A stretch of 62,809 nt of DNA, from assembly GCA_018398765.1 (NCBI GenBank), contig JAHBMJ010005893.1:1-62809 (forward strand), in the 5' to 3' direction. The DNA comes from Chromera velia (lineage: Eukaryota; Sar; Chromeraceae). The notes under the pieces are model-generated. The model saw only the letters and a program-made list of their open reading frames with translations. It was not told where the DNA came from and did not search any database. Every line of letters begins with the position of its first letter. The first letter of the stretch is position 1. The position numbers and the translations under genes were made by a program. This document shows, one piece after another, positions 49,142 through 61,556 of this stretch.

Positions 49142-49827
49142 GGTGCCTGCGCTTTAACTTCGAATTCTCACGCCACGGTCAAAATCACGTTCGGAGTAGT
49201 CGCGTTTTCTCATGCGGAACTGAGTTCTCCTTCTCTTTTAACTGCTACAGCGTTCTAACGTCTTCAAAAATCAGAAGATTAAGGAGGAGACTGCTTACTT
49301 GACGAGAAGGATTTCAGACTGTCTGTGTTGCCTGACCTTCTCGGGGCCTTAATTCCGGCCGGAAAACGACGTCCGACGTGGCCCGTGAAAGCGCAATTCT
49401 CCATGGCATGGCCGGGCCGACCTATAAAATTTAATTAATAATTTTGCTAATTAAAAGGCCCTCGGCGTCGGGAGCGGAACGACCACTCACTCACGCGCCG
49501 CCGTCCCTCGCCGTCCCTCCGATTCGAATTTCAGTCTGATCGGGCAGCCGATTTTCTTCAGGACAGCTTTTCGAGTCTGCATGGTCTGATCTTCTGGACA
49601 CTAGTACTGCCACACCACCCCCACAGCAGGCCCACACACTTAAACGACAATCAGCACCTCTGCAATTTTCCCTAAACTGTGCGCATCTGGACGATTTTGC
49701 TCTGAGCTTTTGTTTTCGATCAGCTGCTTCGACCCTTTTGAACGAAGAGAAGTGAAGTCTGGCTGAATACTGATTTCTCGCTTCGGTACAGAAATACCGA
49801 TAGACTGAGAGCAGGAGTGAGCTAACG
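49142..49827. promoter_or_regulatory. Shared intergenic region of the divergent prenyl synthase pair
   Basis: 686 bp between opposing ATGs. An AT-rich island (49422-49456) contains TATAAAATTTAATTAATAAT and then GCTAATTAAAAG, in otherwise GC-rich DNA (CATGGCATGGCCGGGCCGAC just upstream). TATAAAA at 49423 points toward the plus-strand gene. The island is rich in TTAATTAA-like palindromes, so it could serve both directions. Confidence 0.45.
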
Positions 49828-52800
49828 ATGTTGGTTTCTAAGCTCTGTTGGACGTTTTTCCTTTTGTCGTGTGCCTTTGGAACGCACAGACGCCTGAGAG
49901 CATCAGAGGCATTTCTTCTAGGCACTCCATCATCATCATTAAGACGGAGGCGTCTCCCTGAGCTTTCTCGGAGTCAAACGCGACTACTTGCGGTCACGCC
50001 CAAGGGCAGCGGAACAGACCAAATTGCAATTATGACACAGCCAATTGGTGACGAGACTGCAGAATCAGCAGGTTCATCAGAAGAGGAGACCTCCTCTCTG
50101 TATGATGTGCTGAAGCCCCCATCTGGAGCAGACCCTTTTGACATGGTGAAGGGGCAGCTTTCTGTTTTGGGAGATGATATTCGTGAATTGGTGGACACTG
50201 ACCACCCTGTGTTGAAGCTCGCAGCTTCTCATTTCTTTTCATTGAAGTCAGGGAAGAAATTTCGACCCACTATTGTGCTCCACATGGCGAAAATCTGTGC
50301 GGCAGCTTTCGAGACGGCAGGGGCGGGAGACGAGGCAGGGGCGGGAGGGAAGACAGAAGAGGAACAGGCCGCAATCTTTGAACGCCAACGAAAGCTCGGA
50401 CAGGTCAGTCAGGAGGGCACACGGGGGTCACGGCCAGTTTCTCAGAATCCTTCGCATTGCGGGGGAGTCGGTTGGGGGCCTTTTATGCCTGCATGTAACT
50501 GCAAGCGCAGATAGGGTGGTTGCGTGTCGACGGGGCAGCAATTCAATGGGAGAATTCACGAGAGACGGAGCGAGGGTCTGCCCCTGTCAATCACTCTTTA
50601 TTATCATCTTTTTGTCCTTCTTCCGTGTTGATTGATTCAATGGTGCGTGCAGATCACCGAGATGATCCACACGGCGTCTCTGATTCACGACGACGTTCTT
50701 GACGAGGCAGAGACGAGAAGAGGATTCGATGCAGTGCACAAAGTTTACAGGTTTGTGCATGCATGCATGTATTTTCATATGTAAATATGTTTCTGTATGA
50801 AAAGAATTCTGTATGAAAATAAAAGAGGATTCGATGCAGTGCACAAAGTTTACAGGTTTGTAAGCGGGAGGGTTGGGAGGGGTGGGGTTTCTCTGTCTGT
50901 CTTCTAGAGGGGTGGAAGGTGTTTCCGAAATCTTGCGAGTCGATGACCCCCTCTTCCTACCCCATGTGCTCGATGCGATTGTTTTGTTCTTTTGAAGAAA
51001 GAGAAGAGATGGGAAGGGACTGGAGAGTTCAGTGATCTTCAAGAAGGATCGGTCCCCCAAGGGTAGGGGGGAGACGAAGGTGGAATAGTTGAAGGATTGC
51101 AAGGATGGGAGAAGATCAACGCGAGTCTCCGGTGAACACAGTTTGTCTCACCTCGCCTCGTTTTGCATCCACTGCTCTGTTCTGCATCCCTCCCCACTTG
51201 ACTTTGTAATTGCTTTCCTCTCCACTCATTTCAATTCCTTTCTCCCTTTCCTCCTCTCTGTGCAGCAATAAGGTTGCAGTCTTGGCAGGAGACTTTCTTC
51301 TTGCACGAGCTTCAGTTCTTTTGGCACGCCTTGGCAATGGTACGTCAACCTCTGTCTGTGCGTTTGTTGCGTGTGCGTGTGTACGCTGTTGGTCTTTCAA
51401 AACAGAGTCAGAACAGGAAGTCATGAAAGGGTGACTTTGGTGGTGTGGCTGACTGATAGGCCCTCTCTCGGCGCGTGCGCTTTCTACGAGTGTCTTCAGT
51501 TCATGAGCATGCCTGAGATGGGCGATCACTCGCGCAATGTTTTTTTTTTTTTGCTCTCTTTTCATCTGTAGCCGTGAGAGCTGCTTGTTTTTTTGCTCTG
51601 CTGGATCTACCCTCTCCTCTCACCCGTCTCCATCGTTGATCCTTCCTTGTTTTCTTTCTTTCTTGATTCTTTCTTTCAGTTGTGGTTGTGGAGGAGATGG
51701 CGAAGGCCCTCGACGCTCTGGTGACTGGAGAGGTGATGCAGGCACGGGCAAGACCTGAGGACCTGTCGACCTTCGACTGGTTGGTTGGTCTGTCTGTGTG
51801 TCTAGCTGTCTGTCTGGGAGTTTGTTTGGTGAAGGGGTCTGGTCGGAATGACTGGTCGCATGCATAGAGAGAAACAAACAGTCTGACAGACAGACAGAAA
51901 GGACGTAGATGGACTGCCAGTCGGGTGGGCATGCAGGCTTTTTTGTACAGCCACCCTCTCCTGTTCGGTCGGACCCATTCCTTCCTTTCTTCCATGGTTC
52001 CATGGGACGCGATCGAGTGACTCCACCCACCCATCCACTTCTTCTACCCCCCCTCCCCGTCCGTCTGTGTGTGTGTCTGTGTGTGCTCGCGCTCCTCCGA
52101 AATTCCCGTACTTGATTGAATGGTTAATGCCTGCAGGTACATCAGGAAGAGCTACTACAAGACCGCCTCCCTGATTGCGCAGTCCTGCAAGTCTGCCGCC
52201 CTCCTGCAGGGATTCCTTCCGGGGTCCGAGCAGGTCGTGGCAGCTGAGAAGTTTGGGTGAGTCAGTCAATCTGTTTGGTTCTTTCTTTCCTGATCTCTCT
52301 GTCTATTCGTCTTTTCTTGCATACGCTCAAGCCCAGTGACAGCGGTCTTTCTGTCTCCCACATGCTCATTGGTGCCAACAGGAAGTCTTTGTTGACGCGA
52401 AGGAACGGGGCACGGATGTCTGTTTGTGCATCTGTCTACACGCTTTTGGTTTTTTATCCGTGTGTGTGTATGTGTACATGTATATGTTAGTGTGTCTGAA
52501 TGGAATGAGTGCAGGTACCACCTCGGTTTGTCGTTTCAGATCGTCGACGACCTTCTGGACTTCACGGCCTCTGCCGACCTCCTCGGAAAGCCCGCGCTGT
52601 CAGACGTCCGAAACGGACACGCAACTGCGCCCGTGCTTTTCGCGATGGATGAGCACCCGGCTCTCAAGCCCCTCATTCACAGGTGAGAGGGAGGAAGGGC
52701 ACTAACTAAAGGAAGGAGCTCTTCAGGTTTTTGACTCCTCTTTCGTTCCCACCCTTTTTCTGTCGGCTCTTTCTTTGCAGGGAATCGACTTGCCTCACCC

Positions 52801-53119
52801 GTAGTTTGTGTTGTAGAATTTCAAGTCTTTGCGAAGAAGCTGTCACACCTTCCGAACCCATTGTGTGCCAATTCCCTTATCGCTCAGTTCATCAGTCGCG
52901 TTTCCGTTCTCTTTCTCTCATTTCAGAAAATTCAAGAACGACGGCGACGTCGACTTGACGTTCAAGCTTCTGAAACAGTCAAAGGGACTGCAGAGGACGA
53001 AGGAGCTCGCAGAGTGGCACGCACAAGAAGCGGCCCGGTGGCTTTCCGTCTTCCCGGAGACAGAATCTTCCCAAGCTCTCGTGAGAGTCCTCAACAGGGT
53101 AGTCACGCGGCAAAAGTAA
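49828..53119 (+). CDS. SPS: Plastid long-chain (solanesyl-type) polyprenyl diphosphate synthase
   Basis: Seven exons join in phase: 49828-50403, 50653-50750, 51266-51339, 51680-51779, 52137-52256, 52515-52682 and 52927-53119, giving 442 residues. It would extend allylic diphosphates to the long chain of plastoquinone. Motifs: GKKFRP (142-147), first Asp-rich motif DDVLD (205-209) in [31 protein letters not shown], and second DDLLD (334-338). Ala200, five residues before the first Asp, leaves room for a long product, unlike Met in the neighbouring GGPPS. The leader has a signal peptide ([14 protein letters not shown]) and a probable cleavage before Phe29 ([19 protein letters not shown]), then a Ser/Arg-rich transit region. 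An acidic Gly-rich insertion (about 164-182) lies after the first conserved helix. Product length is inferred, not proven. Confidence 0.88.
50823..50861 (+). repeat. Duplicated end of SPS exon 2 with its splice donor
   Basis: A 39-bp exact copy of 50718-50756 (the last 33 bases of exon 2 plus the donor GTTTGT), 105 bp downstream in intron 2. It contains ATTCGATGCAGTGCACAAAG. The second copy has the donor GTTTGTAAGC. Confidence 0.95.
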
Positions 53120-56100
53120 AACTGAGAGTCGGATAAGTAAATAAAGATGCTTGTCATGGCGTGCATGGATTGATTGGACGGGTTGTTTGAGTCCGCTCAT
53201 CCCTTGCTTTGCTGAGGTGCTCTTCCCTCCTTCCGCTTCTTCACTGAATGTAAGGAACGCCAAAGAGGGGAGTATAAGGGAGATGACGTCAATCTTCCAC
53301 CCCTGTGTCCTCTGCTTGAGTGATGCCAGCACGGAGAAGAGGAAGAAGAGTCGCTTTGAGTATGCTTGAAGAATGGATGAATGAGTGAATGGATGAATGA
53401 GCAAATGTTTGTTTGTTTGAGCAAACGACTGTAGTGAAGTAGTGCAGTGCGCGTTTCGTCAGTCGGCAACCAGTGCATTTGCAATTCATGAGAGAAACGA
53501 AAAGAACGCGAACAGAGAAACTGGGCGTAAAAGACTCGAGGGACGTCTTGCAATGGAGGGCGAGGGGGGGGAAGGAAGTGAATGACTTCACTTGCTGGGA
53601 GGGATCTCGAAAGAAAGAGAAAAGAAGTTTGACTTGTCGAGCTGAAGTTTCAACTTTACTGATTTCTTTTCATTTTCACATGAAGACCAAAGAGAACACA
53701 GAGAGAAGAGGAAGAAAAAGAAGGAACGGGCGGTTTTGAAGAGGTCGAAGGAGGACCCCCAAGGTGGGAGTAGGAGGAGGGGGAGGAGATTCTCTCAACG
53801 TACAGCTGTTGACACTAGAGGAATGGGGACATAGGGCGATGCAGAAAAGCATCAGAGAAGGAAAAGGAGGGAGAAAGAGAACCGCTTTTTGTGAGCCAAA
53901 GGATATCCTACCGAACATGTGCAGCGCAAAGCAGTATGCACGGACGGACAATTTTCCCTTCTTCCTGTCCGCCAGCCTGCCTGCCTGTTCGTCCGTCCGT
54001 TTTCTTTGTGTCCGGGTGTGGACCTGTCTGTCTGTGTCCGATTCCGTCGCTGTCTCTCGTTTTTGTCTGCTGAGAGGAATTCCAGCGACTGCCACTGGGT
54101 GTAATTGGAAGGAAGGAATGCTGCATGTAGCCGAATTCGATAGAACAGACAGAACGAACGTTCAGTTCAGAGAAAGAGGGAAAGAAACAAAGGAATCTTT
54201 CCCGATTTTCAATGCACTGTCCTGCCAGTGTCAGTGTACGCGCAAGCAAGCAAGCAGGGGATGCAGCTGATCGTCTTCTGTGTGTTAGCTCTTTCTTTCT
54301 GTCTTCATAATCTTTCGTTTGTGAGTTCGTCTGTTTGTCTGTTCGTGCGCTCCCTTGTCCTGTCTCTGTCTGTGTATCGTGCTTCTTTCGTGACCTATCA
54401 ATCAATCTGTTTTCCCAAGCACCCTGGAGGTTCGCAGTCAACCCGTTTTGTGAAGAGTTAACTGGAAGGAGTGCGGGCTGTTCTTCTTGCCTTCGTTGTT
54501 TGCCATGTCTTTCATCTGTGTACGTTCCTTTCGTTTCTTTTGGCCATGCGGCCTTGTAGCATCCTTCTTGTTCCTTTTCTTACTCAGCTGCGATGGGCTT
54601 TTGTGTTTGTTTTGCTTTTGTGTGTGTATGTCGTTTTTTGTGTCTTTTGTCTTCGTCTGTTTGTGCATTTCTTCTCCTCTCCACTGAAGCACCAATGCCC
54701 GTCACACTTTTTGTCCGTCTTCGGCATTTTCGCTTTTTAAAATCTTTTTGTCTTGTTCGTGTTCTCCCTCAATTTCTTTTCTCGCTTTCGTTTTTTTCTG
54801 TTTGGCGGAAGAGACACATGCAAACTCCTCCCTCCTCACCTTTTGGCATGGCGGTCTGTCTCCTCTTTTGATTTCTGTTGTCAAAATGCGCAGCAATTAA
54901 AAGGAAAAACTTGTTACCAAAAAGAATTCAATTGCTAAGAGTCGAGTACACAGGAGCCAAGAAAGTGAGCTTTGGGAATTGGAAGAGAAAAACGGGTATT
55001 TTCGGGTGGGAAATGCAGCTGGAGAATGAACGAATTCAGGGAGGACACGGATGAAAGAAAGAGGAACGAGATGGAATTGCACTCACTCATGCAGCCTCTC
55101 TTTTTGATCTTTCTCTGCGAGAAGTGACAGAGAGGGAGACACAGAGGGAGCCAGTTGTCAGATCTCACACAAATCGCATAAAGGAGACGGGGGGGGAAAA
55201 TATCAGAATGAAATGCCCGCCGTGGAAAACTTCTTCTTCTTAACGGAATGAATGCTCGTTGGTCTTCTTTGCGTGTACGTTCTTTCTCTTTCTTGCTCCT
55301 CTTCATGTTCTTCTTTTGGCTTCTTTCTGCACACACGACTTCCTCCTCTTCATGTTCTTCTTTTGACTTCTTTCTGCACACACGACTTCCTCCTCTTCAT
55401 GTTCTTCTTTTGACTTCTTTCCGCACACACGACTTAATTGTTCCTCCGTTCCCCTTCCTTCACTTCTCTTAATTCTGTCCTCTCTGTACATGCTCTAGCT
55501 CTGTGTTGCTTCTTGGATGTTTGTCTTCTCGGTTCTTCCTTTGCGCAGTGGTACCTCTCTCTAAACAATCTCCTTCTCCCTCCCTCTTCTCTGTCTTGTT
55601 TGCACCGCATCATCATGTTGATTTGATTGATGCATGGCTGCATGATTTAATTGACGCTGCCCTTCCTCGATCGATCAGAGAGAATCCAGCCTCCTCGGCT
55701 GCGATCAGCTAGGAGGAAAGAAGGAAGAAGCGAAAGAGGCAGCAGTCACTCACTCACTCCTTCAAGCTCGGTCGCCGGGCATGATTCCTTGCTTCAATGT
55801 GTGTACGTGCTAGCACAGTCGTTCTCAAAGCAACCGGAAAAAACGAATCCCGACCGTTTCACTTCGCCGTCAACTGTAGCAATAGCAGTGAAGTCCTTGT
55901 TGGTGTTGCGTGTCGATCAGAGAGACAGACCTGAATCGATATGGAGTGAGTGCTCAACTGAGTCCACTCAGTACTAGTCAGGTGACATGCAGTACGTACG
56001 TGTGAGAATAAAACAAATCGAGTTTGCACGGAAATTAACGTCGGCCAGACGGTGCATGGTCGATCAATACGTCTTCTCTCCCTCCCTTCCGGTTTCGAAA

Positions 56101-56756
56101 TCGATAAACGAAAGCAGTTGGGATCAGATTGACTGACTTTCAAATACTGGGTTTTCATTGAACTTTTCAAGTTTGAACTTTGCATAAACGTTGCCACGTT
56201 ATGTAAGCTACCGTTTTTTTATCGATCTTTATTAGGATTTCTGTAAGTAAACTAAGTTTTATATATGACGAAGTACGAGATTTAGCTATGTGCAGCGTTG
56301 GGTGACGAGAGTTCTCAAATCAGCCCCTACTGTCGGTTTGTTCTACTTCTCGTACATCGCCTCCTTTCCTACTAGTCAGAAGAAGTGCCAAACGACGGTC
56401 TGTCCACTTTCTGCTCCATCTACGTCCAGAAAAGACATCTGCCGGTCAATCGATCTGTACCGTCAAACGATACCTGCATACCGATGATACAACTAATTCT
56501 CTTTATCGGTAAAATAGAACAATTAACTCAGCCGTATCGATAAATCGATGCGTGCACTCACACTTACGCGCGCTGCCTTTGCGAGCCACCCCAATTTCTC
56601 CAACTTTTTGCGCTCTGGCCAAGCTGTCTCTTCGGCGGTCTCACAGACAAGCCCTTAGGACTTCATCAATATAGTAGGATTTCAGCTGTATAAGATCTTT
56701 AAACCTATAGCTTTAAACCTTTTGAGAAACTTAAACTTTTGTGTTATGAGCTAATA
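53120..56756. other. Non-coding region downstream of SPS
   Basis: No exon chain found. The plus strand is T/C-rich from about 53930 to 55620, similar to introns here, and the minus-strand frames are Lys/Glu-rich translations of this. From about 56100 onward it becomes AT-rich. Confidence 0.5.
55296..55436. repeat. Three tandem 47-bp units
   Basis: Units start at 55296, 55343 and 55390, each with CTCCTCTTCATGTTCTTCTT and CTGCACACACGACTT. The minus-strand Lys/Glu-rich frame across them is a translation of the repeat. Confidence 0.9.
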
Positions 56757-57144
56757 CCTAGGGGGACAAAACTAATGCATATTTTTTTAAAAAAAAACAA
56801 AGATTTGAGTTTGTCAGATAAAAAGGACGGCGTTGGACCAAGCTGACCAAGTAGACTTAGTGAAGACTTATGCTAACTAGTTGGGTCCTACGGGCCTCAC
56901 ATTGGGTCAAAAATTTAGTTTGAAGTCCTAAATTGTTTTTTCCAATTCCTAGAGCGCTCCTAGATTACCATTTTTCAATTTTACATACTTGACATATAAA
57001 ACAAAACGACAGAGCTATGTATCAATAGGAAGTTATCTTTTAGTCTGACGTTAGATTACTTTTACTAGGGTGCCACAAGCCCATGATGATTGTGTTGAAG
57101 ATATGCTTCCTGGATATGATATGCATTAATTTTGTCCCCTTAGG
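56757..57144. repeat. Inverted-repeat element, copy 1
   Basis: Left end CCTAGGGGGACAAAACTAAT, right end TGCATTAATTTTGTCCCCTT then AGG. Interior includes GTTGGACCAAGCTGACCAAG. Same length as copy 2 (388 bp). Confidence 0.85.
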
Positions 57145-58096
57145 TGTGAAGGGTAAAATCGATAATTTTTATTTTTGATAAAGTCACTTCTCACTCCTAG
57201 TCTGTTCTTGCAAGGCCTAGCTGTCATCAGATACTGTTATTCTTTCAAGTTATAGCTCTTTGTATCTGCTACCTCTGGTGAGAAAAGAATGCCGTTCTTA
57301 ACTTACTTTCTATCTGTTCTGCAATACCCTGTGTGTATTGCTAAGTACTTTAGCACTACCTTCACTCCTTTCATTACAGAGACAGACCAAGCAAGAGACA
57401 GAAGAGCAGAGCAGGATGCTTAAAAGCGTTTTAGCTTGACTAAGGGATTGGCATATGACAGAGTCTACCAGGCTTCTACCTTAAAGGTCTTTCCAAGAAA
57501 AGCATCAGTTTTGAAACATGAATTGCAAGTGACCGTTCTATATTTACAAAGCTCTCCCTCTTTTCAAGTTTTTGGAGTCCGTTTCACAACAGAACAGGTC
57601 TGGGAGAGGCTGGTGGAAGAACGCAATGTCTGCCTTTAAATTACAGATTGGAGCATTGTTTCTGTTCAGTGGGCTGAGAAGAATGGATTGACCCGGGTGC
57701 TTGACTATCTAGCCGATATCGAATCATATTATCGATGTTTCAATTTCTACTTATAAAAACTTTTTAAAACCAAAATAATCTAATAAATAACAAACAGCCA
57801 CACAAGTTTACAGTAATAAAAGAAAAACATTAACGCTTTTCAACTGTATTGTTGTTGTAAGCAAAGCGTTATAGCAATACGTGTAGGCACTCTATAATTT
57901 TTTTGAAAAAAACTGAAAAACAAAAAACAGAAATTTCATAGACTCACTATGATGAAAATAAAATCAATCTCAAATCTTAACCCACATCAAACAGTATTAT
58001 TGCATCACAAATTATTTAAAGTATTTTTACATGAAATTGATTTATATCTTTTTGACGCTTTGATTTAATTGATGAATTAATGTTGAGCGCTCCACA

Positions 58097-58484
58097 CCTA
58101 GGGGGACAAAATTAATGCATATTTTTTTAAAAAAAAACAAAGATTTGAGTTTGTCAGATAAAAGGGACAGCGTTGGACCAAGCTGACCAAGTAGACTTAG
58201 TGAAGACTTATGCTAACTAGTTGGGTCCTACGGGCCTCACATTGGGTCAAAAATTTAGTTTGAAGTCCTAAATTGTTTTTTCCAATTCCTAGAGCGCTCC
58301 TAGACTACCATTTTTCAATTTTATATATTTGACATATAAAACAAAACGACAGAGCTATGTATCAATGGGAAGTTATCTTCTAGTCTGATGTTAGATTACT
58401 TTTATTAGGGTGCCACAAGCCTATGATGATTGTGTTGAAGATATGCTTCCTGGATATGATATGCATTAATTTTATCCCCCTAGG
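58097..58484. repeat. Inverted-repeat element, copy 2
   Basis: 388 bp with the same ends as copy 1, inserted between CTCCACA and TGTGAAGGG. Confidence 0.85.
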
Positions 58485-60377
58485 TGTGAAGGGCAAAATC
58501 GACAATTTTCATTTTTGATAAAGTCACTTCTCACTCCTAGTCTGTTCTTGCAAGGCCTAGCTGTCATCAGACACTGTCATTCTTTCAAGGTATAGCTCTT
58601 TGTATCTGCTACCTCTGGTAAGAAAAGAATGCCGTTCTTAACTTACTTTCTATCTGTTCTGCAATACACTGTGTGTATTGCTAAGTACTTTAGCAGTACC
58701 TTCACTCCTTTCATTATAGAGACAGACCAAGCAAGAGACAGAAGAGCAGAGCAGGATGCTTAAAAGCGCTTTAGCTTGACTGAGGGATTAGCATATGACA
58801 GAGTCTACCAGGCTTCTACCTTAAAGGTCTTTCCAAGAAAAGCATGAGTTTTGAAACATGAATTGCAAGTGACTGTTCTATATTTACAAAGCTCTCCCTC
58901 TTTTCAAGTTTTTGGAGTCCGTTTCACAACAGAACAGGTCTGGAAGAGGCTGCTAGAAGAACGCAATGTCTGCCTTTAAATTACAGATTGGAGCATTGTT
59001 TCTGTTCAGTGGGCTGAGAAGAATGGATTGACCCGGGTGCTTGACTATCTAGCCGATATCGAATCATATTATCGATGTTTCAATTTCTACTTATAAAAAC
59101 TTTTTAAAACCAAAATAATCTGATAAATAACAAACAGCCACACAAGTTTACAGTAATGAAAGAAAAACGTTAACGCTTTTCAACTGTATTGTTGTTGTAA
59201 GCAAAGCCTTATAGCAATACGTGTAGGCTCTCTATAATTTTTTTGAAAAAAACTGAAAAACAAAAAACAGAAATTTCATAGACTCACTATGATGAAAATA
59301 AAATCAATCTCAAATCTTAACCCACATCAAACAGTATCATTGCATCACAAATTATTTAAAGTATTTTTATATAAAATTGATTTATATCTTTTTGACCGTT
59401 TGATTTAATTGTTGAATTAATGTTGAGCGCTCCACACGTGTAAAGGGCAAAATCGACAATTTTCATTTTTAACAAAGTCACTTCTCATTCCTAGTCTGTT
59501 CTTGCAAGGCCTAGCTGTCATCAGATACTGTCATTCTTTTAAGTTATAGCTCTTTGTATCTGCTACCTCTGGTGAGAAAAGAATGCCGTTCTTAACTTAT
59601 TTTCTATCTGTTCTGCAATATACTGTGTGTATTGCTAAGTACTTTAGCAGTACCTTCACTCCTTTCATTACAGAGACAGACCAAGCAAGAGACAGAAGAG
59701 CAGAGCAGGATGCTTAAAAGCGTTTTAGCTTGACTGAGGGATTAGCATATGACAGAGTCTACCAGGCTTCTACCTTAAAGGTCTTTCCAAGAAAAGCATG
59801 AGTTTTGAAACATGAATTGCAAGTGACCGTTCTATATTTACAAAGCTCTCCCTCTTTTCAAGTTTTTGGAGTCCATTTCACAATAGAACAGGTCTAGGAG
59901 AGCCTGCTGGAAGAACACAATGTCTGCCTTTAAATTACAGATTGGAGCATTCTTTCTGTTCAGTGGGTTGAGAAGAATGGACTGACCCGGGTGTTTGACC
60001 ATCTAGCCGATATCGATGTTTCAATTTCTACTTATAAAAACTTTTTAAAACCAAAATAATCTAATAAATAATAAACAGCCACACAAGTTTACAATAATGA
60101 AAGAAAAACGTTAACGCTTTTCAACTGTATTGTTATTGTAAGCAAAGCCTTAAGGCAATATGTGTAGGCACTCTATAATTTTTTTGAAAAAAACTGAAAA
60201 ACAAAAAACAGAAATTTCATAAACTCACTATGATAAAAATAAAATCAATCTCAAATATTAACCCACATCAAACAGTATCATTGCATCACAAATTATTTAA
60301 AGTATTTTTACATGAAATTGATTTATATCTTTTTGACGCTTTAATTTAATTGATAAATTAATGTTGAGCGCTCCACA

Positions 60378-60760
60378 CCTAGGGGGACAAAATTAATGCA
60401 TATTTTTTTAAAAAAAAACAAAGATTTGAGTTTGTCAGATAAAAGGGACGGTGTTGGACCAAGCTGACCAAGTAGACTTAGTGAAGACTTATGCTAACTA
60501 ATTGGGTCCTACGGGCCTCATATTGGGTCAAAAATTTAGTTTAAATTCCTAAATTATTTTTTCCAATTCCTAGAGCGCTCCTAGATTACCATTTTTCAAT
60601 TTTACATATTTGACATATAAAATGATAGAGCTATATATCAATAAGAAGTTATCTTCTAGTCTGATGTTAGATTACTTTTACTAGGGTGCCATAAGTCCAT
60701 GATGATTGTGTTAAAGATATGCTTCCTGGATATGATATACATTAATTTTGTCCCCCTAGG
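60378..60760. repeat. Inverted-repeat element, copy 3
   Basis: 383 bp with the same ends, a small internal deletion (around 60620) and more substitutions. Followed by TA rather than TGTGAAGGG. Confidence 0.85.
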
Positions 60761-60762
60761 TA

Positions 60763-61556
60763 GTATCTATAGGTAATCATATATATCGCCTCGGGGGGCA
60801 CCTCAGCTCTGCTGAGATCAGCTAAGAGGCCCTGAGATCGAGCGCACTCACATAACGTACTTTTTTATTTTTTAGGAGGGGGTTTGAGTCTCTGTCACGG
60901 TATGTACGTACGTACATGTCGCCTACGATTTAAAAAAAGTGCCCCCTAAGCAACTTATATGGAGCCCACCTGCTGCCTGTATATATAATTGCTTGAATCA
61001 CGCATACATGCCCCTCAAATAACTCACACAGAGTTGTATGATTCTACCTTCCTGAACCTAAGTACTTTTTAAAGGAATATAATCAAGATGATCCACATCC
61101 GCGGTATCGTTTTTTAAGATACCGCGCATATGTGCGGCACTGATGGTCAAGATACCGCCCAAATGTGCAGCTAGGGCTTTCAAGATACCATAAACGATCC
61201 GCGCCTACGGCGTGGGCTTTCAAGCTTAATTATCCCAAAATGCGGCTTCAACTTTCAAGTGGTACTTAGGTTCATAGACATCTATAATTCGCATGCGGTC
61301 GTGAAAAATATATTTCGCGTGTGTTGCCATGGCCCCCGCCACTCGCCCATGTAAGACATGCCCAAGCCTCTGATAGTGTGCCAAATTAGCCGACGCCCTT
61401 AATGGCCTCCCGAGGCAATCACCCAACTGGTTGGGTGTATCATGCGTGTATATATATGTGAATATAAATACATATATCTGCATCATATGTGATATTATTT
61501 TCTCCTATGGGGAGGACTGGCTGATCCTAGTGCCCTGACTGACCCACCCTGCAGCT
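60763..61556. other. Intergenic DNA with GC-palindrome repeat fragments
   Basis: No gene. From 61098 to 61225 the word AAGATACCGC and related forms recur, with CCGCGCCTACGGCGTGGGCT and TTTCAAG, similar to the element at 13749-13958. The minus-strand frame at 61226-61486 (86 residues) has no recognisable motif. Confidence 0.4.

Larger units (their letters stand above)
56757..60760. mobile_element. Composite array of inverted-repeat elements and ~950-bp units
   Basis: Three copies of an approximately 385-bp element (56757-57144, 58097-58484 and 60378-60760) have inverted ends: CCTAGGGGGACAAAATTAAT at the left and its inverse at the right. Between and after them are three copies of a 940-950-bp unit (57145-58096, 58485-59437, 59438-60377). 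The second and third units abut without the small element (CTCCACAC followed by GTGTAAAGG). TA flanks the whole array (56755-56756 and 60761-60762). Copies look well over 90% identical. A 67-residue frame in the first unit (57436-57639) is broken in the others. No transposase is visible. Confidence 0.75.

Noticed and set aside
51501-52034. 177-residue minus-strand frame over SPS exons 4-5
   Set aside because: Antisense to a gene whose exons and motifs are clear on the plus strand.
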